From: Enemella evansiae | GTDB taxonomy: Bacteria; Pseudomonadota; Alphaproteobacteria; Rhodobacterales; Rhodobacteraceae | DNA: 64,000 nucleotides | Direction of reading: 5' to 3' | Assembly (NCBI GenBank): GCA_017255395.1 | Contig: JAFKDC010000012.1 | Location: 88,643-152,642, forward strand | Shown: piece after piece, positions 9,489-18,844 of the stretch | Position numbering within the stretch: the stretch's first letter is position 1 | How the letters are laid out: each line of letters begins with the position of its first letter | Position numbers and translations under genes: made by a program | Notes under the pieces: model-generated | The model's database searches: none | Told to the model about the DNA's origin: nothing | The model's input: only the letters and a program-made list of their open reading frames with translations

Positions 9489-9560
9489 CCGGTCCCTGCG
9501 AGAGGGCGCGGGCGTCGCGGTGACGAAAGGGGGCGGCATGGGCATGACGCGGGCAGGGCG

Positions 9561-10415
9561 ATGAGCGGGGCGGTCGAGATCTTCGAGGTCGGACCCCGGG
9601 ACGGTTTGCAGAACGAGGCGCGGATGATCCCGGCGTCGGAAAAGGTTGCGCTGGTGGATTGCCTGTCGCGGGCGGGGTTCCGGCGGATCGAATGCGCGTC
9701 CTTCGTCAGCCCGAAATGGGTGCCGCAGATGGCCGATTCCGACGCGGTTCTGGCGGCAATCGCCCGCGCGCCGGGCGTGTCCTACGCCGCCCTGACGCCG
9801 AACCTGAAGGGGCTGGAGCGGGCGATCGCGGCGCGCGCGGACGAGGTGGCGATTTTCGGCTCTGCCTCGGAGGGGTTCAGCCGCGCCAACATCAACGCCT
9901 CTGTCGCCGAGTCGCTGGAGCGCTTCGGGCCGGTGGTCGAGGCGGCGCGCGCGGCCGGGCTGCCGGTGCGGGGCTACGTGTCCTGCGTGGTCGAATGCCC
10001 CTACGATGGCGCGGTGGCGCCCGGCGCCGTGGCCCGGGTGGTGGCGGCCCTCCGCGACCTGGGCTGCTACGAGGTCTCGCTGGGCGATACCATAGGGCGG
10101 GGCACGCCCGAGGCCGTCGATGCCATGCTGGCGGCGGTGCTGGGAGAGATCGGGGCGGATCGCCTTGCCGGGCATTTTCACGATACCGCCGGGCGGGCGC
10201 TGGACAATGTCGAGGTCTCGCTTGCCCGGGGGCTGCGGGTCTTCGATGCCGCCGTGGGCGGGCTGGGCGGTTGCCCCTATGCGCCGGGTGCGGCGGGCAA
10301 TGTGGCGACCGAAGCGGTGGCGGAGCGCCTGGCGGCGCTTGGCTACGAAACCGGGCTGGACGGCGCGGTGCTGGCCGAGGCGGCGCGCATGGCGGTGCGG
10401 ATGCGGACCGGCTGA
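9561..10415 (+). CDS. hmgL: Hydroxymethylglutaryl-CoA lyase
   Basis: A 284-residue HMGL/DRE-TIM metallolyase that splits 3-hydroxy-3-methylglutaryl-CoA into acetoacetate and acetyl-CoA, the last leucine-pathway step. Diagnostic motifs are EVGPRDGLQNE near the N-terminus, SFVSPKWVPQMAD, the metal-ligand histidines in GHFHDT, and the active-site cysteine loop GGLGGCPYAPGAAGN. The length is typical. The start at 9561 gives MSGAVEIFEVGPRDG; an in-frame ATG at 9537 would add eight residues. It lies between the GST and the membrane protein at 10667. Confidence 0.93.
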   Translation: MSGAVEIFEVGPRDGLQNEARMIPASEKVALVDCLSRAGFRRIECASFVSPKWVPQMADSDAVLAAIARAPGVSYAALTPNLKGLERAIAARADEVAIFGSASEGFSRANINASVAESLERFGPVVEAARAAGLPVRGYVSCVVECPYDGAVAPGAVARVVAALRDLGCYEVSLGDTIGRGTPEAVDAMLAAVLGEIGADRLAGHFHDTAGRALDNVEVSLARGLRVFDAAVGGLGGCPYAPGAAGNVATEAVAERLAALGYETGLDGAVLAEAARMAVRMRTG

Positions 10416-10666
10416 CGCGGCCTTGCGGGGCGGCTGGCGGCTGAGCGGCATGGGCCGGGTGCGGGCACGCCATGGCGAAGTGGCGCAGGGCGAACCCCTG
10501 CATGGTCTGGCCACGCGTTTGGGCAGGCGGGGCGGACACCGGGGGGCTGCGGTGGGGGCCGGGTGACGGGGCGCGAGGCCTGCGTGTCGGGCCGGTCGCC
10601 GCGGCGATTGGAAGCGGCTTCGGTCATCGGGATGCCGGTGGATCGGGCGGGGGACGGGAGGAGATC

Positions 10667-11167
10667 ATGATACTACGCGGCGTGGCGCAGGCCTTCGCGA
10701 TGGACGACGCCACCTGGCGCCGCCATGCCAACCCCTGGTCGGGCTGGAGCCGCGCGGCGACCGGGCTGCCGCTGATCGCGCTGGCCGTCTGGAGTCGGGT
10801 CTGGCTGGGCTGGGCGGCGCTGATCCCCTGCGTGCTTGTGGCGCTCTGGCTCTGGCTGAACCCGCGCCTGTTCCCCGCGCCGCGCCGCTTTGACGGATGG
10901 ATGGCGCGCGGCGTTCTCGGCGAGCGCATCCTTGTCAGTTTCCCCGACGCCATTCCCAAGGCCCATCGCCGGATGGCCCGGCTTCTGGCACTGGCCAGCC
11001 TGCCGGGGACGCTTGTCTTTGCAGCCGGGCTTTGGACCCTGCGGCTGGATTGGGTGGTGCTGGGCGGCACGCTGGCGGCGCTTCCCAAGTTCTGGTTCAT
11101 CGACCGCATGGGCTGGCTGCTGGCGGACTGGCGCGCGGCGGGCCGGTCCGAGTGGGAGGCGCCATGA
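10667..11167 (+). CDS. DUF6653-like membrane protein
   Basis: A 166-residue protein with about four hydrophobic segments, near residues 32-46, 47-63, 103-120 and 124-136. Its conserved-looking head, MDDATWRRHANPWSGWSR, and the FWFIDRMGWL tail recall the DUF6653 family, though this is from memory. GGGAGGAG precedes the ATG at 10667. The stop overlaps the next start as ATGA. Function is unknown; it appears to be an inner-membrane protein carried along with the liu operon. The 251 bases before it hold no convincing gene. Confidence 0.6.
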   Translation: MILRGVAQAFAMDDATWRRHANPWSGWSRAATGLPLIALAVWSRVWLGWAALIPCVLVALWLWLNPRLFPAPRRFDGWMARGVLGERILVSFPDAIPKAHRRMARLLALASLPGTLVFAAGLWTLRLDWVVLGGTLAALPKFWFIDRMGWLLADWRAAGRSEWEAP

Positions 11168-11679
11168 CCGTGACGCTGGTCTGTCTCTCGGGTCTGCCGG
11201 GCACGGGAAAGAGCACCATTGCGCGGCATCTGGCGGCGCGGGTCGGGGCGCTTTGGCTGCGGGTCGACGTCGTCGAACAGGCGATGCGCGACAGCCACAT
11301 GACCGTCGTGGGCGACCTGGCCGACGGGGGCTATGCGGCCCTGCAGGCGGTGGCCGCCGCGGCGCTGGAGCAGGGCTTCGACGTGGTGGCCGACTGCGTG
11401 AACCCCTTGGCCGAAACCCGGGCGGGCTGGCAGGCGGTCTCGGCCCGGACCGGGGCGCGGCATCTGGACGTGGCCCTGACCTGCGCGGACAGGGACAAGC
11501 ACAGGGCGCGGGTCGAGGGGCGGACGCCCGAGGTGCCGGGGCTGATGCTGCCGGACTGGGCGGCGGTCATGGCCCGCGACTGGAGCCCCTTCGACGGGGC
11601 CGATCTGCATTTCGATACGGGCGCGGTGGCACTGGAAGAGGCCGTCGCGCGGATTGCCGACAGGATGAGGGAGAACTGA
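11164..11679 (+). CDS. Small P-loop NTPase / kinase
   Basis: A 171-residue protein with a perfect Walker A motif, GLPGTGKST, at residues 8-16, and VVADCVNP as the likely Walker B-like strand. The fold and size fit the AAA_33/zeta-toxin or adenylylsulfate-kinase-like small-molecule kinases. The later basic region DKHRARVEGRTPEVPG looks like a lid. The start overlaps the preceding stop (ATGA), and the stop lies two bases before the hydratase ATG. The substrate cannot be deduced. Confidence 0.72.
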   Translation: MTVTLVCLSGLPGTGKSTIARHLAARVGALWLRVDVVEQAMRDSHMTVVGDLADGGYAALQAVAAAALEQGFDVVADCVNPLAETRAGWQAVSARTGARHLDVALTCADRDKHRARVEGRTPEVPGLMLPDWAAVMARDWSPFDGADLHFDTGAVALEEAVARIADRMREN

Positions 11680-11680
11680 C

Positions 11681-12466
11681 ATGGATCTGATCCGGGTGGA
11701 TCGCGACGGGCGCGGGGTGGCGACGCTCTGGCTGGCACGGGCCGAGAAGCACAATGCGCTGTCGGCGCAGATGATGACCGAACTGCAGGATGCGGCCGGG
11801 GCGCTGGCCCGCGACGACAGCGTCCGGGTGGTGGTCCTTGCGGCGGAGGGGCGCAGTTTCTGTGCCGGGGGCGACCTTGGCTGGATGCAGGCGCAATTCG
11901 CCATGGACCGCGCCACGCGACGGGCGGAATCGGCGCGCATCGCCCATGCGCTGGGGGCGCTTTACGCGCTGCCGCAGCCGCTGATCGCGCGGGTGCAGGG
12001 CAATGCCTTCGGCGGCGGGGTCGGGCTGGTCTCGGTCTGTGACGTGGCGGTGGGCGCCGACAGCCTGAAGATGGGGCTGACCGAGGTGAAGCTGGGCCTG
12101 ATCCCCGCCAATATCGGGCCCTACGTGGTGGCCCGCATGGGCGCGGTCAACGCCGCAGAGGTCTTCATGAACGCCCGCCTGTTCGGGGCAGGGGATGCGC
12201 GGCGGCTGGGGTTGCTGAACCGGGTGGTGGCGGCCGATGCGCTGGACGCGGCGGTCGAGGACGAGGTCGCGCCTTACCTCACCTGCGCGCCGGGGGCGGT
12301 GCGCGACGGCAAGGCCTTGCTGCGGCGGCTGTCGGGCGGGGTCGATGCGGGCGCCGTGGAGGCGGCCATCGACGCGCTTGCCGACCGCTGGGAGACCGAC
12401 GAGGCGCGCGCGGGCATCGCGGCCTTCTTCGACAAGCGGCCCGCGCCCTGGGCTGGCGGGGACTGA
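11681..12466 (+). CDS. liuC: Enoyl-CoA hydratase, probably methylglutaconyl-CoA hydratase
   Basis: A 261-residue crotonase-fold enzyme. Oxyanion-hole signatures are AEKHNALS and SFCAGGDLGWMQ at about residues 60-71. The second active-site region is QGNAFGGGVGLVSVCDVAVG followed by EVKLGLIPANIGPYV. The GLIPANIGPYV segment matches the AUH/LiuC type that hydrates 3-methylglutaconyl-CoA to HMG-CoA, the step between MccAB and HmgL; context supports this strongly. GAGGGAGAA precedes the ATG. It ends the cluster and is followed by a convergent gene. Confidence 0.88.
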   Translation: MDLIRVDRDGRGVATLWLARAEKHNALSAQMMTELQDAAGALARDDSVRVVVLAAEGRSFCAGGDLGWMQAQFAMDRATRRAESARIAHALGALYALPQPLIARVQGNAFGGGVGLVSVCDVAVGADSLKMGLTEVKLGLIPANIGPYVVARMGAVNAAEVFMNARLFGAGDARRLGLLNRVVAADALDAAVEDEVAPYLTCAPGAVRDGKALLRRLSGGVDAGAVEAAIDALADRWETDEARAGIAAFFDKRPAPWAGGD

Positions 12467-12471
12467 CCGGC

Positions 12472-13218
12472 TCAGACCAGCGTCGCCAGCATCCACAGGC
12501 CCATCGCGACCATCACCAGGTTTTCGGTCAGCGAGACAAAGCCCAGCGGCACGTTGGAGTTGCCGCCCATGCAGGCGCATTTCAGGGCGCGCCTGTCGAT
12601 GTAGACCGCCTTGAAGACGCTGACCGCGCCCACTGTGCCGATGAACAGGGCCACAGGCCCCGACAGCCAGGGCAGCACGCCCGCCAGCATCAGGACCGCC
12701 GCGCCACCCTCGGCGAAGGGGTAGAGGTAGCCATAGGGCACCCAGCGCCGCGCCAGCAGGTCGTAGTTCAGGAACATGGTCGAAAAGCTTTCGACGTCGC
12801 GCAGTTTCTGCACCGCCAGCAGCGCCATGGCCATCGCAAGCACGGCGCGCAGCGTGCCCGCCCATCCCAGCGCCCCGGCCCAGCCCGCCGCAAGGCCCAT
12901 CAGCGCCGCCATGGCGAAGACGGCGATCACGGGTGTGTAGCTGGTGTCCTTGTCCGCCTGAGGTGTTTGCCCGAAGAAGCGGCGGAGGTCTTCATAGCCG
13001 CCGACCCGCTTGTCGCCGATGAAGGTCTGCGGCGTGGTCTCCACCCCGTGTTGCGCCATGAAGCGGTCCGTCTCTGCCCGGGTGGTCAGGCGATGGTCTT
13101 CGACGTCGTAGCCATTGCGCTCCAGCAGCCATTTCGATTTCAGGCCGAAGGGGCAGAGGTGGTCGGGCATGACCATCCGGTACAGGCGGGCGGTCCTGGC
13201 GGGGCCGTCGCGGGGCAT
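12472..13218 (-). CDS. Glutaredoxin-domain / MauE-like membrane fusion protein
   Basis: A 248-residue two-part protein. Residues 1 to about 84 form a glutaredoxin-like domain with the active site CPFG, a single cysteine where CPYC is usual, plus the TTPQTFIGDKRVGGYEDL glutathione-binding region. The remainder has four hydrophobic segments and ends KCACMGGNSNVPLGF...TENLVMV, characteristic of the MauE/DoxX-like redox membrane family. It probably handles thiol or disulfide exchange at the membrane. AGGGAG lies before the ATG at 13218. It converges on the hydratase gene and diverges from nuoA. Confidence 0.78.
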   Translation of the reverse strand: MPRDGPARTARLYRMVMPDHLCPFGLKSKWLLERNGYDVEDHRLTTRAETDRFMAQHGVETTPQTFIGDKRVGGYEDLRRFFGQTPQADKDTSYTPVIAVFAMAALMGLAAGWAGALGWAGTLRAVLAMAMALLAVQKLRDVESFSTMFLNYDLLARRWVPYGYLYPFAEGGAAVLMLAGVLPWLSGPVALFIGTVGAVSVFKAVYIDRRALKCACMGGNSNVPLGFVSLTENLVMVAMGLWMLATLV

Positions 13219-13329
13219 GGTAAACTCCCTTTCGGGGTGTCGGTTGCCATGCGTTAACGTCTTGGTGGAAAACAGGGTTCCATCGCGGGTGGCAAGGCCA
13301 CGTGGGGCGATGTTTCGCAGGGGCGAATA

Positions 13330-13358
13330 TTGACCGCACCGGGACACGGGTTTACACC
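13330..13358 (+). promoter_or_regulatory. Possible sigma70 promoter for the nuo cluster
   Basis: TTGACC (13330-13335) and a weak TACACC (13353-13358) are separated by 17 bases in the divergent gap upstream of nuoA. The -35 box matches consensus at five of six positions and the -10 box at only three. The leader to nuoA would be about 50 bases. There is no transcript evidence. Confidence 0.3.
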
Positions 13359-13412
13359 GCAAGACGAGCCACCGATGCAACCAGTCCGGGCGCGTGACTC
13401 CATGGCCCCCGG

Positions 13413-13799
13413 ATGATGAATGGGAGCCACCTCTTGGAAGAGATGCTTCGGGAATATCTTCCCATCCTCGTGTTCCTTGCCGTGGCCGTGGGCCTTGGGG
13501 TCGTCCTGATCCTCGCCGCCGTGGTTCTGGCGGTGCGCCGCCCCGACCCCGAGAAGGTTTCGGCCTACGAATGCGGCTTCAACGCCTTCGACGACGCGCG
13601 GATGAAATTCGACGTGCGCTTCTACCTCGTGGCGATCCTCTTCATCATCTTCGATCTGGAAATCGCCTTTCTGTTCCCCTGGGCGGTGGCCTTCGGCGAG
13701 ATCTCGATGGCGGCCTTCTGGTCGATGATGATCTTCCTGGGCGTGCTGACGGCGGGCTTTGCCTACGAATGGAAGAAGGGGGCGCTGGAATGGGAGTGA
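13413..13799 (+). CDS. nuoA: NADH-quinone oxidoreductase subunit A
   Basis: A small membrane-arm subunit of complex I with three transmembrane helices (about 15-38, 71-93 and 96-118). It carries the conserved loop [20 protein letters not shown] that contacts NuoD and NuoB at the quinone site. As drawn it has 128 residues from the ATG at 13413, which lacks a ribosome site. A TTG at 13434 has GGGAG seven bases upstream and would give 121 residues, and may be the true start. It is the first gene of the nuo cluster and overlaps nuoB by ten bases. Confidence 0.93.
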   Translation: MMNGSHLLEEMLREYLPILVFLAVAVGLGVVLILAAVVLAVRRPDPEKVSAYECGFNAFDDARMKFDVRFYLVAILFIIFDLEIAFLFPWAVAFGEISMAAFWSMMIFLGVLTAGFAYEWKKGALEWE

Positions 13800-14407
13800 C
13801 GGATAACGGGCCGATGGTCACGCAGGTGCAGGGCACAGGCCCGCAGACCGACCGGGTGAAGGCCGGCCCTTCGGCGCTGGCGCCTTACGGCACCAATACC
13901 GCCGGCCCCGACCGCGAGGTGGCGACCCAGACCCTGAACCGCGAGTTGCAGGACAAGGGCTTCCTTGTGACCTCGACCGAGGACATCATCAACTGGGCGC
14001 GCACCGGGTCTTTGCACTGGATGACCTTCGGTCTGGCCTGCTGCGCGGTCGAGATGATGCACTCGTCCATGCCGCGCTACGATCTGGAACGCTTCGGCGT
14101 GGCGCCGCGCGCCTCTCCGCGCCAGTCGGATCTGATGATCGTGGCCGGCACGCTGACCAACAAGATGGCTCCGGCCCTGCGCAAGGTCTACGACCAGATG
14201 CCGGAGCCGCGCTACGTGATCTCCATGGGGTCCTGCGCGAATGGCGGGGGCTACTACCATTACAGCTACAGCGTGGTGCGCGGCTGCGACCGCATCGTGC
14301 CGGTGGACATCTACGTGCCCGGCTGCCCCCCGACGGCAGAGGCGCTGGTCTACGGCATCATGGCGCTGCAGAAGAAGATCCGCCGCACTGGGACAATCGT
14401 GCGCTGA
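13790..14407 (+). CDS. nuoB: NADH-quinone oxidoreductase subunit B
   Basis: The 205-residue peripheral subunit that carries iron-sulfur cluster N2, the last electron donor to quinone. The cluster cysteines are visible in [16 protein letters not shown] and [10 protein letters not shown]. The core from about residue 45 ([17 protein letters not shown]) is highly conserved, while the first 40 residues are a longer, Pro/Thr-rich leader than in most homologues. A later ATG at 13814 could be the real start. It overlaps nuoA by ten bases, implying coupled translation. Confidence 0.94.
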   Translation: MGVTDNGPMVTQVQGTGPQTDRVKAGPSALAPYGTNTAGPDREVATQTLNRELQDKGFLVTSTEDIINWARTGSLHWMTFGLACCAVEMMHSSMPRYDLERFGVAPRASPRQSDLMIVAGTLTNKMAPALRKVYDQMPEPRYVISMGSCANGGGYYHYSYSVVRGCDRIVPVDIYVPGCPPTAEALVYGIMALQKKIRRTGTIVR

Positions 14408-14428
14408 AGGGCGCCGGAAGGACGTGAC

Positions 14429-15037
14429 ATGACCCAAGCCCTTTTGGAACTCGGCGGCCATATCGAGGTCAAGCGCCCGGATTGCGTGATCGGCCACGAC
14501 GTGACCCATGGCGAGCTGAACGTCGACGTGGCGCCCGCGAACATCCGCGGGCTGGTGGAATTCCTGCGCAACGACCCGACCTGCCGGTTCTCGACGCTGG
14601 TGGATATCACCGCCGTCGACTACCCGGCGCGGCCGAAACGCTTCGACGTGGTGTATCACTTCCTGTCGATGTACCAGAACCACCGCATCCGCCTGCGCGT
14701 CTCGGTGCGCGAAGAGGAAATGGTGCCCTCCATCGTCTCGGTCCATCCCTCGGCCAACTGGTTCGAGCGCGAGGTCTACGACATGTTCGGCATCCTCTTC
14801 TCCGGGCACCCGGACCTGCGCCGCATCCTGACCGACTACGGCTTTCGCGGCCATCCGCTGCGCAAGGACTTTCCGACCACGGGCTACACCGAAGTCCGCT
14901 ACGACGAAGAGCAGAAGCGGGTTGTGTATGAGCCGGTGTCGCTGGTGCAGGAATACCGTCAGTTCGATTTCATGTCCCCCTGGGAAGGCGCGCAATACGT
15001 GCTGCCCGGCGATGAGAAGGGGGAGGTGCAAAAATGA
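14429..15037 (+). CDS. nuoC: NADH-quinone oxidoreductase subunit C
   Basis: A 202-residue 30-kDa-type peripheral subunit. The family signature ERE(V/T)YDMFGI is present as [21 protein letters not shown], followed by [14 protein letters not shown]. It sits in the hydrophilic arm near the quinone site together with NuoD. In this organism C and D are separate genes, not the fusion of enteric bacteria. GGAAGG precedes the ATG. A 117-base gap with paired palindromes separates it from nuoD. Confidence 0.94.
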   Translation: MTQALLELGGHIEVKRPDCVIGHDVTHGELNVDVAPANIRGLVEFLRNDPTCRFSTLVDITAVDYPARPKRFDVVYHFLSMYQNHRIRLRVSVREEEMVPSIVSVHPSANWFEREVYDMFGILFSGHPDLRRILTDYGFRGHPLRKDFPTTGYTEVRYDEEQKRVVYEPVSLVQEYRQFDFMSPWEGAQYVLPGDEKGEVQK

Positions 15038-15053
15038 TTGGCGGCAGGGCAGC

Positions 15054-15110
15054 GAAGATCTCTCGGACGAGAGATCTTCCGGAGGCAGGATCTTCGGTCG
15101 AAGATCCTGC
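15054..15110. repeat. Pair of perfect palindromes between nuoC and nuoD
   Basis: Palindrome 1 (15054-15079) has 12-base arms GAAGATCTCTCG/CGAGAGATCTTC around GA. Palindrome 2 (15085-15110) has 12-base arms GCAGGATCTTCG/CGAAGATCCTGC around GT. Five bases separate them. The arms share GAAGATC/GATCTTC in swapped order, so the two could also pair with one another. This architecture recurs at 29107, 49570 and 54162 with other sequences. In RNA it gives two strong hairpins between nuoC and nuoD, with no T-tract that would make a terminator. Confidence 0.9.
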
Positions 15111-15154
15111 AGTTGCGCGCGAACGGCGCGGTTCAGACAGCGAGGCCAGGTAAG

Positions 15155-16375
15155 ATGGACGGCTCCAAAGGTTTTGAAGACGCCCTGACCGGTGAGCAGA
15201 AGATTCGCAACTTCAACATAAACTTCGGCCCGCAACATCCTGCGGCGCATGGTGTTCTGCGGCTTGTGCTGGAGCTTGACGGCGAGATCGTCGAGCGCTG
15301 CGACCCGCATATCGGCCTGCTGCACCGGGGCACGGAAAAGCTCATGGAGAGCCGGACCTACCTGCAGAACCTGCCCTATTTCGACCGGCTCGATTACGTC
15401 GCGCCGATGAATCAGGAACACGCCTGGTGCCTCGCCATCGAGAAGCTGACCGGCACGCCGGTGCCGCGCCGGGCCAGCCTGATCCGGGTGCTCTACAGTG
15501 AGATCGGGCGTATCCTGAACCACCTGCTGAACGTGACCACGCAGGCCATGGACGTGGGCGCGCTGACGCCGCCGCTCTGGGGCTTCGAGGAACGCGAGAA
15601 GCTGATGATCTTCTACGAGCGGGCCTGCGGTGCGCGCCTGCACTCCGCCTATTTCCGTCCCGGCGGCGTGCATCAGGACCTGCCGCCCAAGCTGATCGAC
15701 GACATCGAGGAATGGGCGAAGGAGTTCCCCTCGAAGCTGGACGACATCGACGGCCTGCTGACCGAAAACCGCATCTTCAAGCAGCGCAACGCCGATATCG
15801 GCGTGGTGACAGAGGCCGAGATCAACGAGTGGGGCTTTTCCGGCGTGATGGTGCGCGGCTCGGGCCTGGCCTGGGACCTGCGGCGCGCCCAGCCCTACGA
15901 GTGCTACGACGAGTTCGACTTCAAGATCCCGGTGGGCAAGAACGGCGACTGCTACGACCGCTACCTCTGCCGCATGGCCGAGATGCGCGAGAGCGTGAAG
16001 ATCATCCATCAGGCGATCGAGAAGCTGCGCGCGCCGGAGGGGCAGGGCGATATCCTGTCGCGGGGCAAGATCACCCCGCCGAAACGGGCCGAGATGAAGA
16101 CCTCGATGGAGGCGCTCATCCACCACTTCAAGCTTTACACCGAAGGCTTCCACGTCCCCGAGGGAGAGGTCTACTGCGCCGTCGAGGCCCCCAAGGGCGA
16201 GTTCGGCGTCTACCTCGTGGCGGATGGCACCAACAAGCCCTACCGCGCCAAGCTGCGCGCGCCCGGGTTCCTGCATCTGCAGGCGATGGATCACGTGGCT
16301 TCTGGCCACCAACTGGCGGACGTGGCGGCGATCATCGGCACCATGGACGTCGTCTTCGGGGAGATCGACAGATGA
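15155..16375 (+). CDS. nuoD: NADH-quinone oxidoreductase subunit D
   Basis: The 406-residue 49-kDa-type subunit that forms the quinone pocket with NuoB. Conserved stretches include [15 protein letters not shown] with the quinone-contacting histidine, [31 protein letters not shown], and the C-terminal DVVFGEIDR. The length is typical. The ATG at 15155 starts [15 protein letters not shown]. The stop overlaps the next gene (ATGA). Confidence 0.95.
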   Translation: MDGSKGFEDALTGEQKIRNFNINFGPQHPAAHGVLRLVLELDGEIVERCDPHIGLLHRGTEKLMESRTYLQNLPYFDRLDYVAPMNQEHAWCLAIEKLTGTPVPRRASLIRVLYSEIGRILNHLLNVTTQAMDVGALTPPLWGFEEREKLMIFYERACGARLHSAYFRPGGVHQDLPPKLIDDIEEWAKEFPSKLDDIDGLLTENRIFKQRNADIGVVTEAEINEWGFSGVMVRGSGLAWDLRRAQPYECYDEFDFKIPVGKNGDCYDRYLCRMAEMRESVKIIHQAIEKLRAPEGQGDILSRGKITPPKRAEMKTSMEALIHHFKLYTEGFHVPEGEVYCAVEAPKGEFGVYLVADGTNKPYRAKLRAPGFLHLQAMDHVASGHQLADVAAIIGTMDVVFGEIDR

Positions 16376-16938
16376 TCCGCACGACCCTTGCCCTTATCCT
16401 GCTGGCGGGAACCGCAACGGCGCAAAGCCTTCCGCAGTTCGACGATACGGTCGGCTACGACGTGATCGGCACCGCCGACGACGGGCTGATCCTGAAGAAC
16501 GGCGGCAACACCTTCTACTGCGAGATCGATGACGCCGAGGGCGAAACCTACCTGTATTTCGAGGTCTGCCTGCCGATCCTCGGACCCTCGGCGGTCGAGG
16601 CCTACCAGAAGTCGCGGATGGCCACGGCCAGCACCGAAGAGGATTTCCTCGCGGCGCTCGGCGCCATGCCCGCGATGGCCTTCATGCCCGCGGTCGAGGC
16701 GACCATGCGCGAGGATTACGCCTGCGCCGTGCCGATGGGTGGCGATGCCGAAGACGCGTTCCTGCGGACGCTGGCAGAGCGTGTGGCGGATCAGGTGGGC
16801 TTTGGCGGCTTTCTCTCTGCCGAGGCGGTGGACGAGATCGGCGAGATCACCGAGGACACCGCGGAACTGATGATCGATCAGGGCCGGATCACGTTGGATC
16901 GCGAGGCACGGGTGGCGCGTCTCGCCGATTGCCCGTAA
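16372..16938 (+). CDS. Exported nuo-linked protein of unknown function
   Basis: A 188-residue protein with a signal peptide ([18 protein letters not shown], cut after ATA). The mature part is acidic with three or four cysteines (TFYCEID, FEVCLPI, DYACAVP, LADCP) that could form disulfides. The start overlaps the nuoD stop as ATGA, so it is translated with complex I. I do not recognise a family. It is the first of six small exported proteins inside this cluster. Confidence 0.68.
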   Translation: MIRTTLALILLAGTATAQSLPQFDDTVGYDVIGTADDGLILKNGGNTFYCEIDDAEGETYLYFEVCLPILGPSAVEAYQKSRMATASTEEDFLAALGAMPAMAFMPAVEATMREDYACAVPMGGDAEDAFLRTLAERVADQVGFGGFLSAEAVDEIGEITEDTAELMIDQGRITLDREARVARLADCP

Positions 16939-16997
16939 GGACAAGGGATGGAGCCGTGCGGCAAAAGACGCGGCGGGACATGAGGGACAAGACCAAG

Positions 16998-17315
16998 ATG
17001 AAGACTCGATTCCTTGCCCTGGCGCTGGCCGGGGTTCTTGCAGGATGTATCGCGCCCGAGGGCGTCACCGATCAGGACCTTGCGAATTTCGATGCCGCCG
17101 TGGCCTCGATCGGCTGCGATCTGGTGGACAGCAGCGACTATCTGCCCGTGGAGCTTCAGACCGGGCTGCCACGTGAAAAAGTGATTGAGGTTGCCCAGTA
17201 TCGTGTCGCGCAGGAAAACGCGGTGAAACTGTCGAACGGCGGTATCCGGCTTGTGTCGGGGGCCTGCACGCCGGAAGCTGCCCCGGCGGTCGAACAGGTG
17301 GCGCAGGCGGGCTGA
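16998..17315 (+). CDS. Small lipoprotein in the nuo cluster
   Basis: A 105-residue protein with a lipobox, ALAGVLAGC, so the mature protein should start at the lipid-modified cysteine. The remainder contains CDLVDSSDYLPVELQTGL and a second cysteine pair in SGACTPEAAP. The ATG at 16998 (GGGACAAG upstream) gives a clean signal peptide; an ATG at 16980 would add six charged residues. The function is unknown. It lies between an exported-protein gene and the small gene before nuoE. Confidence 0.6.
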   Translation: MKTRFLALALAGVLAGCIAPEGVTDQDLANFDAAVASIGCDLVDSSDYLPVELQTGLPREKVIEVAQYRVAQENAVKLSNGGIRLVSGACTPEAAPAVEQVAQAG

Positions 17316-17337
17316 CCGCCCGGGAAGGGAAGGGACC

Positions 17338-17631
17338 ATGACGCTTCGCTTTGCCTCTGGTCCGGCGGGGCCGGCCTTTGCCGCGCGGCCCGTGGCGGTG
17401 CAGCGGCGCTCTGCCGATCAGGCCGGGGGGCCGCTGCTGCGCCATGATTTGCGCGCCGTAGAAAGACCCTTCTGCTGCCTCCCCAGGTGGGGGTGCGTGG
17501 GCGGGCCAGCCCGGGGCCTTGCGCCGCGGCCCGGCTCGGCCTTCCTGACCGACATGATGTATGAACTGGCGGCGGTGCCGAGCGCCAGGTTCGATCCCGA
17601 AGCAACCTGCATGAGTTTCCGCCGATGCTAA
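17338..17631 (+). CDS. Hypothetical protein preceding nuoE
   Basis: A 97-residue frame with a very strong purine-rich ribosome site, GGAAGGGAAGGGA, before the ATG at 17338. Its stop overlaps the nuoE start by seven bases, the kind of spacing seen for coupled genes. The sequence is rich in Arg, Pro and Gly ([19 protein letters not shown]), lacks a signal peptide, and matches nothing I know. It might be a leader whose translation opens the nuoE start rather than a functional protein. Confidence 0.45.
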   Translation: MTLRFASGPAGPAFAARPVAVQRRSADQAGGPLLRHDLRAVERPFCCLPRWGCVGGPARGLAPRPGSAFLTDMMYELAAVPSARFDPEATCMSFRRC

Positions 17632-18770
17632 GACGCCTGCACCCCGAACAACCCGCCTCTTTCGCCTTCACCGATGCCAACATGGCATGGGCGCAGGAGC
17701 AGATCACCAAGTATCCCGCCGGGCGGCAGGCCAGCGCGATCATCCCGCTGCTGTGGCGCGCGCAGGAACAGGAGGGCTGGCTGACCCGGCCCGCCATCGA
17801 GACCATCGCCGACATGCTGGATATGGCCTATATCCGCGCGCTCGAGGTGGCCTCCTTCTACTTCATGTTCCAGCTTCAGCCGGTCGGCGCGCTGGCGCAT
17901 ATCCAGATCTGCGGCACGACCTCCTGCATGATCTGCGGGGCAGAGGATCTGGTCGCGGTCTGCCGCGAGAAGATCGCCGAGCGTCCGCACGAACTGTCCG
18001 CCGATGGTCGCTTTTCGTGGGAAGAGGTGGAATGCCTCGGGGCCTGCGCCAATGCGCCGATGGCGCAGATCGGCAAGGATTACTACGAGGACCTGACCGC
18101 CGAGAAGCTGGGTGCGCTGCTGGATGACCTCGCCGCCGGGAAGGTGCCGCAGGTGGGTCCGCAGAACGGGCGCTTTGCCTCTGAGCCCGAGGGCGGGATC
18201 ACCACGCTGACCGAGTTCGTCAACGGCTCGATCACGCTGAACGCCAGCGCCCAGCTGGCGCATGACATCGGCGACACGATCAAGCGTATCGACGGCACCG
18301 AGGTGCCGCTGGAGGCGCCCTGGACCGACCAGTCGGGCCGCCGTGGCGATGCGGAACCCAAGGGCGGGCCGGATCTGTCGCAGGGACGCCCGGCGGATGC
18401 CACCGGCATCGACAAGCGCGAGCATCCGGCGGATCGCCCCGGCCGCCCCGAAGGCAAGTCGGAACCGGCAGAGGCCAGCGAAGGCGCGACAGAGGTCGCG
18501 CCCGAAGAGGCTTCGTCCGGGACGAAACCGCAGGGCATCGACGGCCCGCGCGGCGGCAAACCCGACGACCTCAAGCGCATCAAGGGCGTCGGTCCGAAGC
18601 TGGAAAAGCTTTTGCATTCCATGGGGTTCTACCACTTCGACCAGATCGCGGTCTGGACCGGCGAAGAGGTCGCTTGGGTCGATGACAACCTCGAAGGCTT
18701 CAAGGGCCGCGTGACCCGGGACGAGTGGATCGCCCAGGCCCGCGACCTGTCGAACGAGACCAAAGCCTGA
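17625..18770 (+). CDS. nuoE: NADH-quinone oxidoreductase subunit E with C-terminal helix-hairpin module
   Basis: The 381-residue 24-kDa-type subunit. The thioredoxin-like domain (about 20-190) holds the N1a [2Fe-2S] ligands in [10 protein letters not shown] and CLGACANAP. The next 100 residues are a low-complexity Glu/Pro/Ala linker. The end, about 308-370, is a compact module beginning [15 protein letters not shown] and ending in [10 protein letters not shown], similar to the COG3743-type helix-hairpin module appended to ribosomal protein L21 in some alphaproteobacteria. Ordinary NuoE is about 160-240 residues; long forms are typical of the Rhodobacter group. The following two genes carry the same module. 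Confidence 0.92.
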   Translation: MLRRLHPEQPASFAFTDANMAWAQEQITKYPAGRQASAIIPLLWRAQEQEGWLTRPAIETIADMLDMAYIRALEVASFYFMFQLQPVGALAHIQICGTTSCMICGAEDLVAVCREKIAERPHELSADGRFSWEEVECLGACANAPMAQIGKDYYEDLTAEKLGALLDDLAAGKVPQVGPQNGRFASEPEGGITTLTEFVNGSITLNASAQLAHDIGDTIKRIDGTEVPLEAPWTDQSGRRGDAEPKGGPDLSQGRPADATGIDKREHPADRPGRPEGKSEPAEASEGATEVAPEEASSGTKPQGIDGPRGGKPDDLKRIKGVGPKLEKLLHSMGFYHFDQIAVWTGEEVAWVDDNLEGFKGRVTRDEWIAQARDLSNETKA

Positions 18771-18844
18771 TTTCTTTCCCTGTCCCAAATTGTCTAGGTT
18801 TGTGCAAAACTTAAGCCAAACCGAGTGAACAGGGAGAGAGTGGA

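Noticed and set aside
13763..16312. An 849-codon minus-strand open frame opposite nuoB-D
   Set aside because: Same shadow effect; the plus strand encodes well-conserved complex I subunits.
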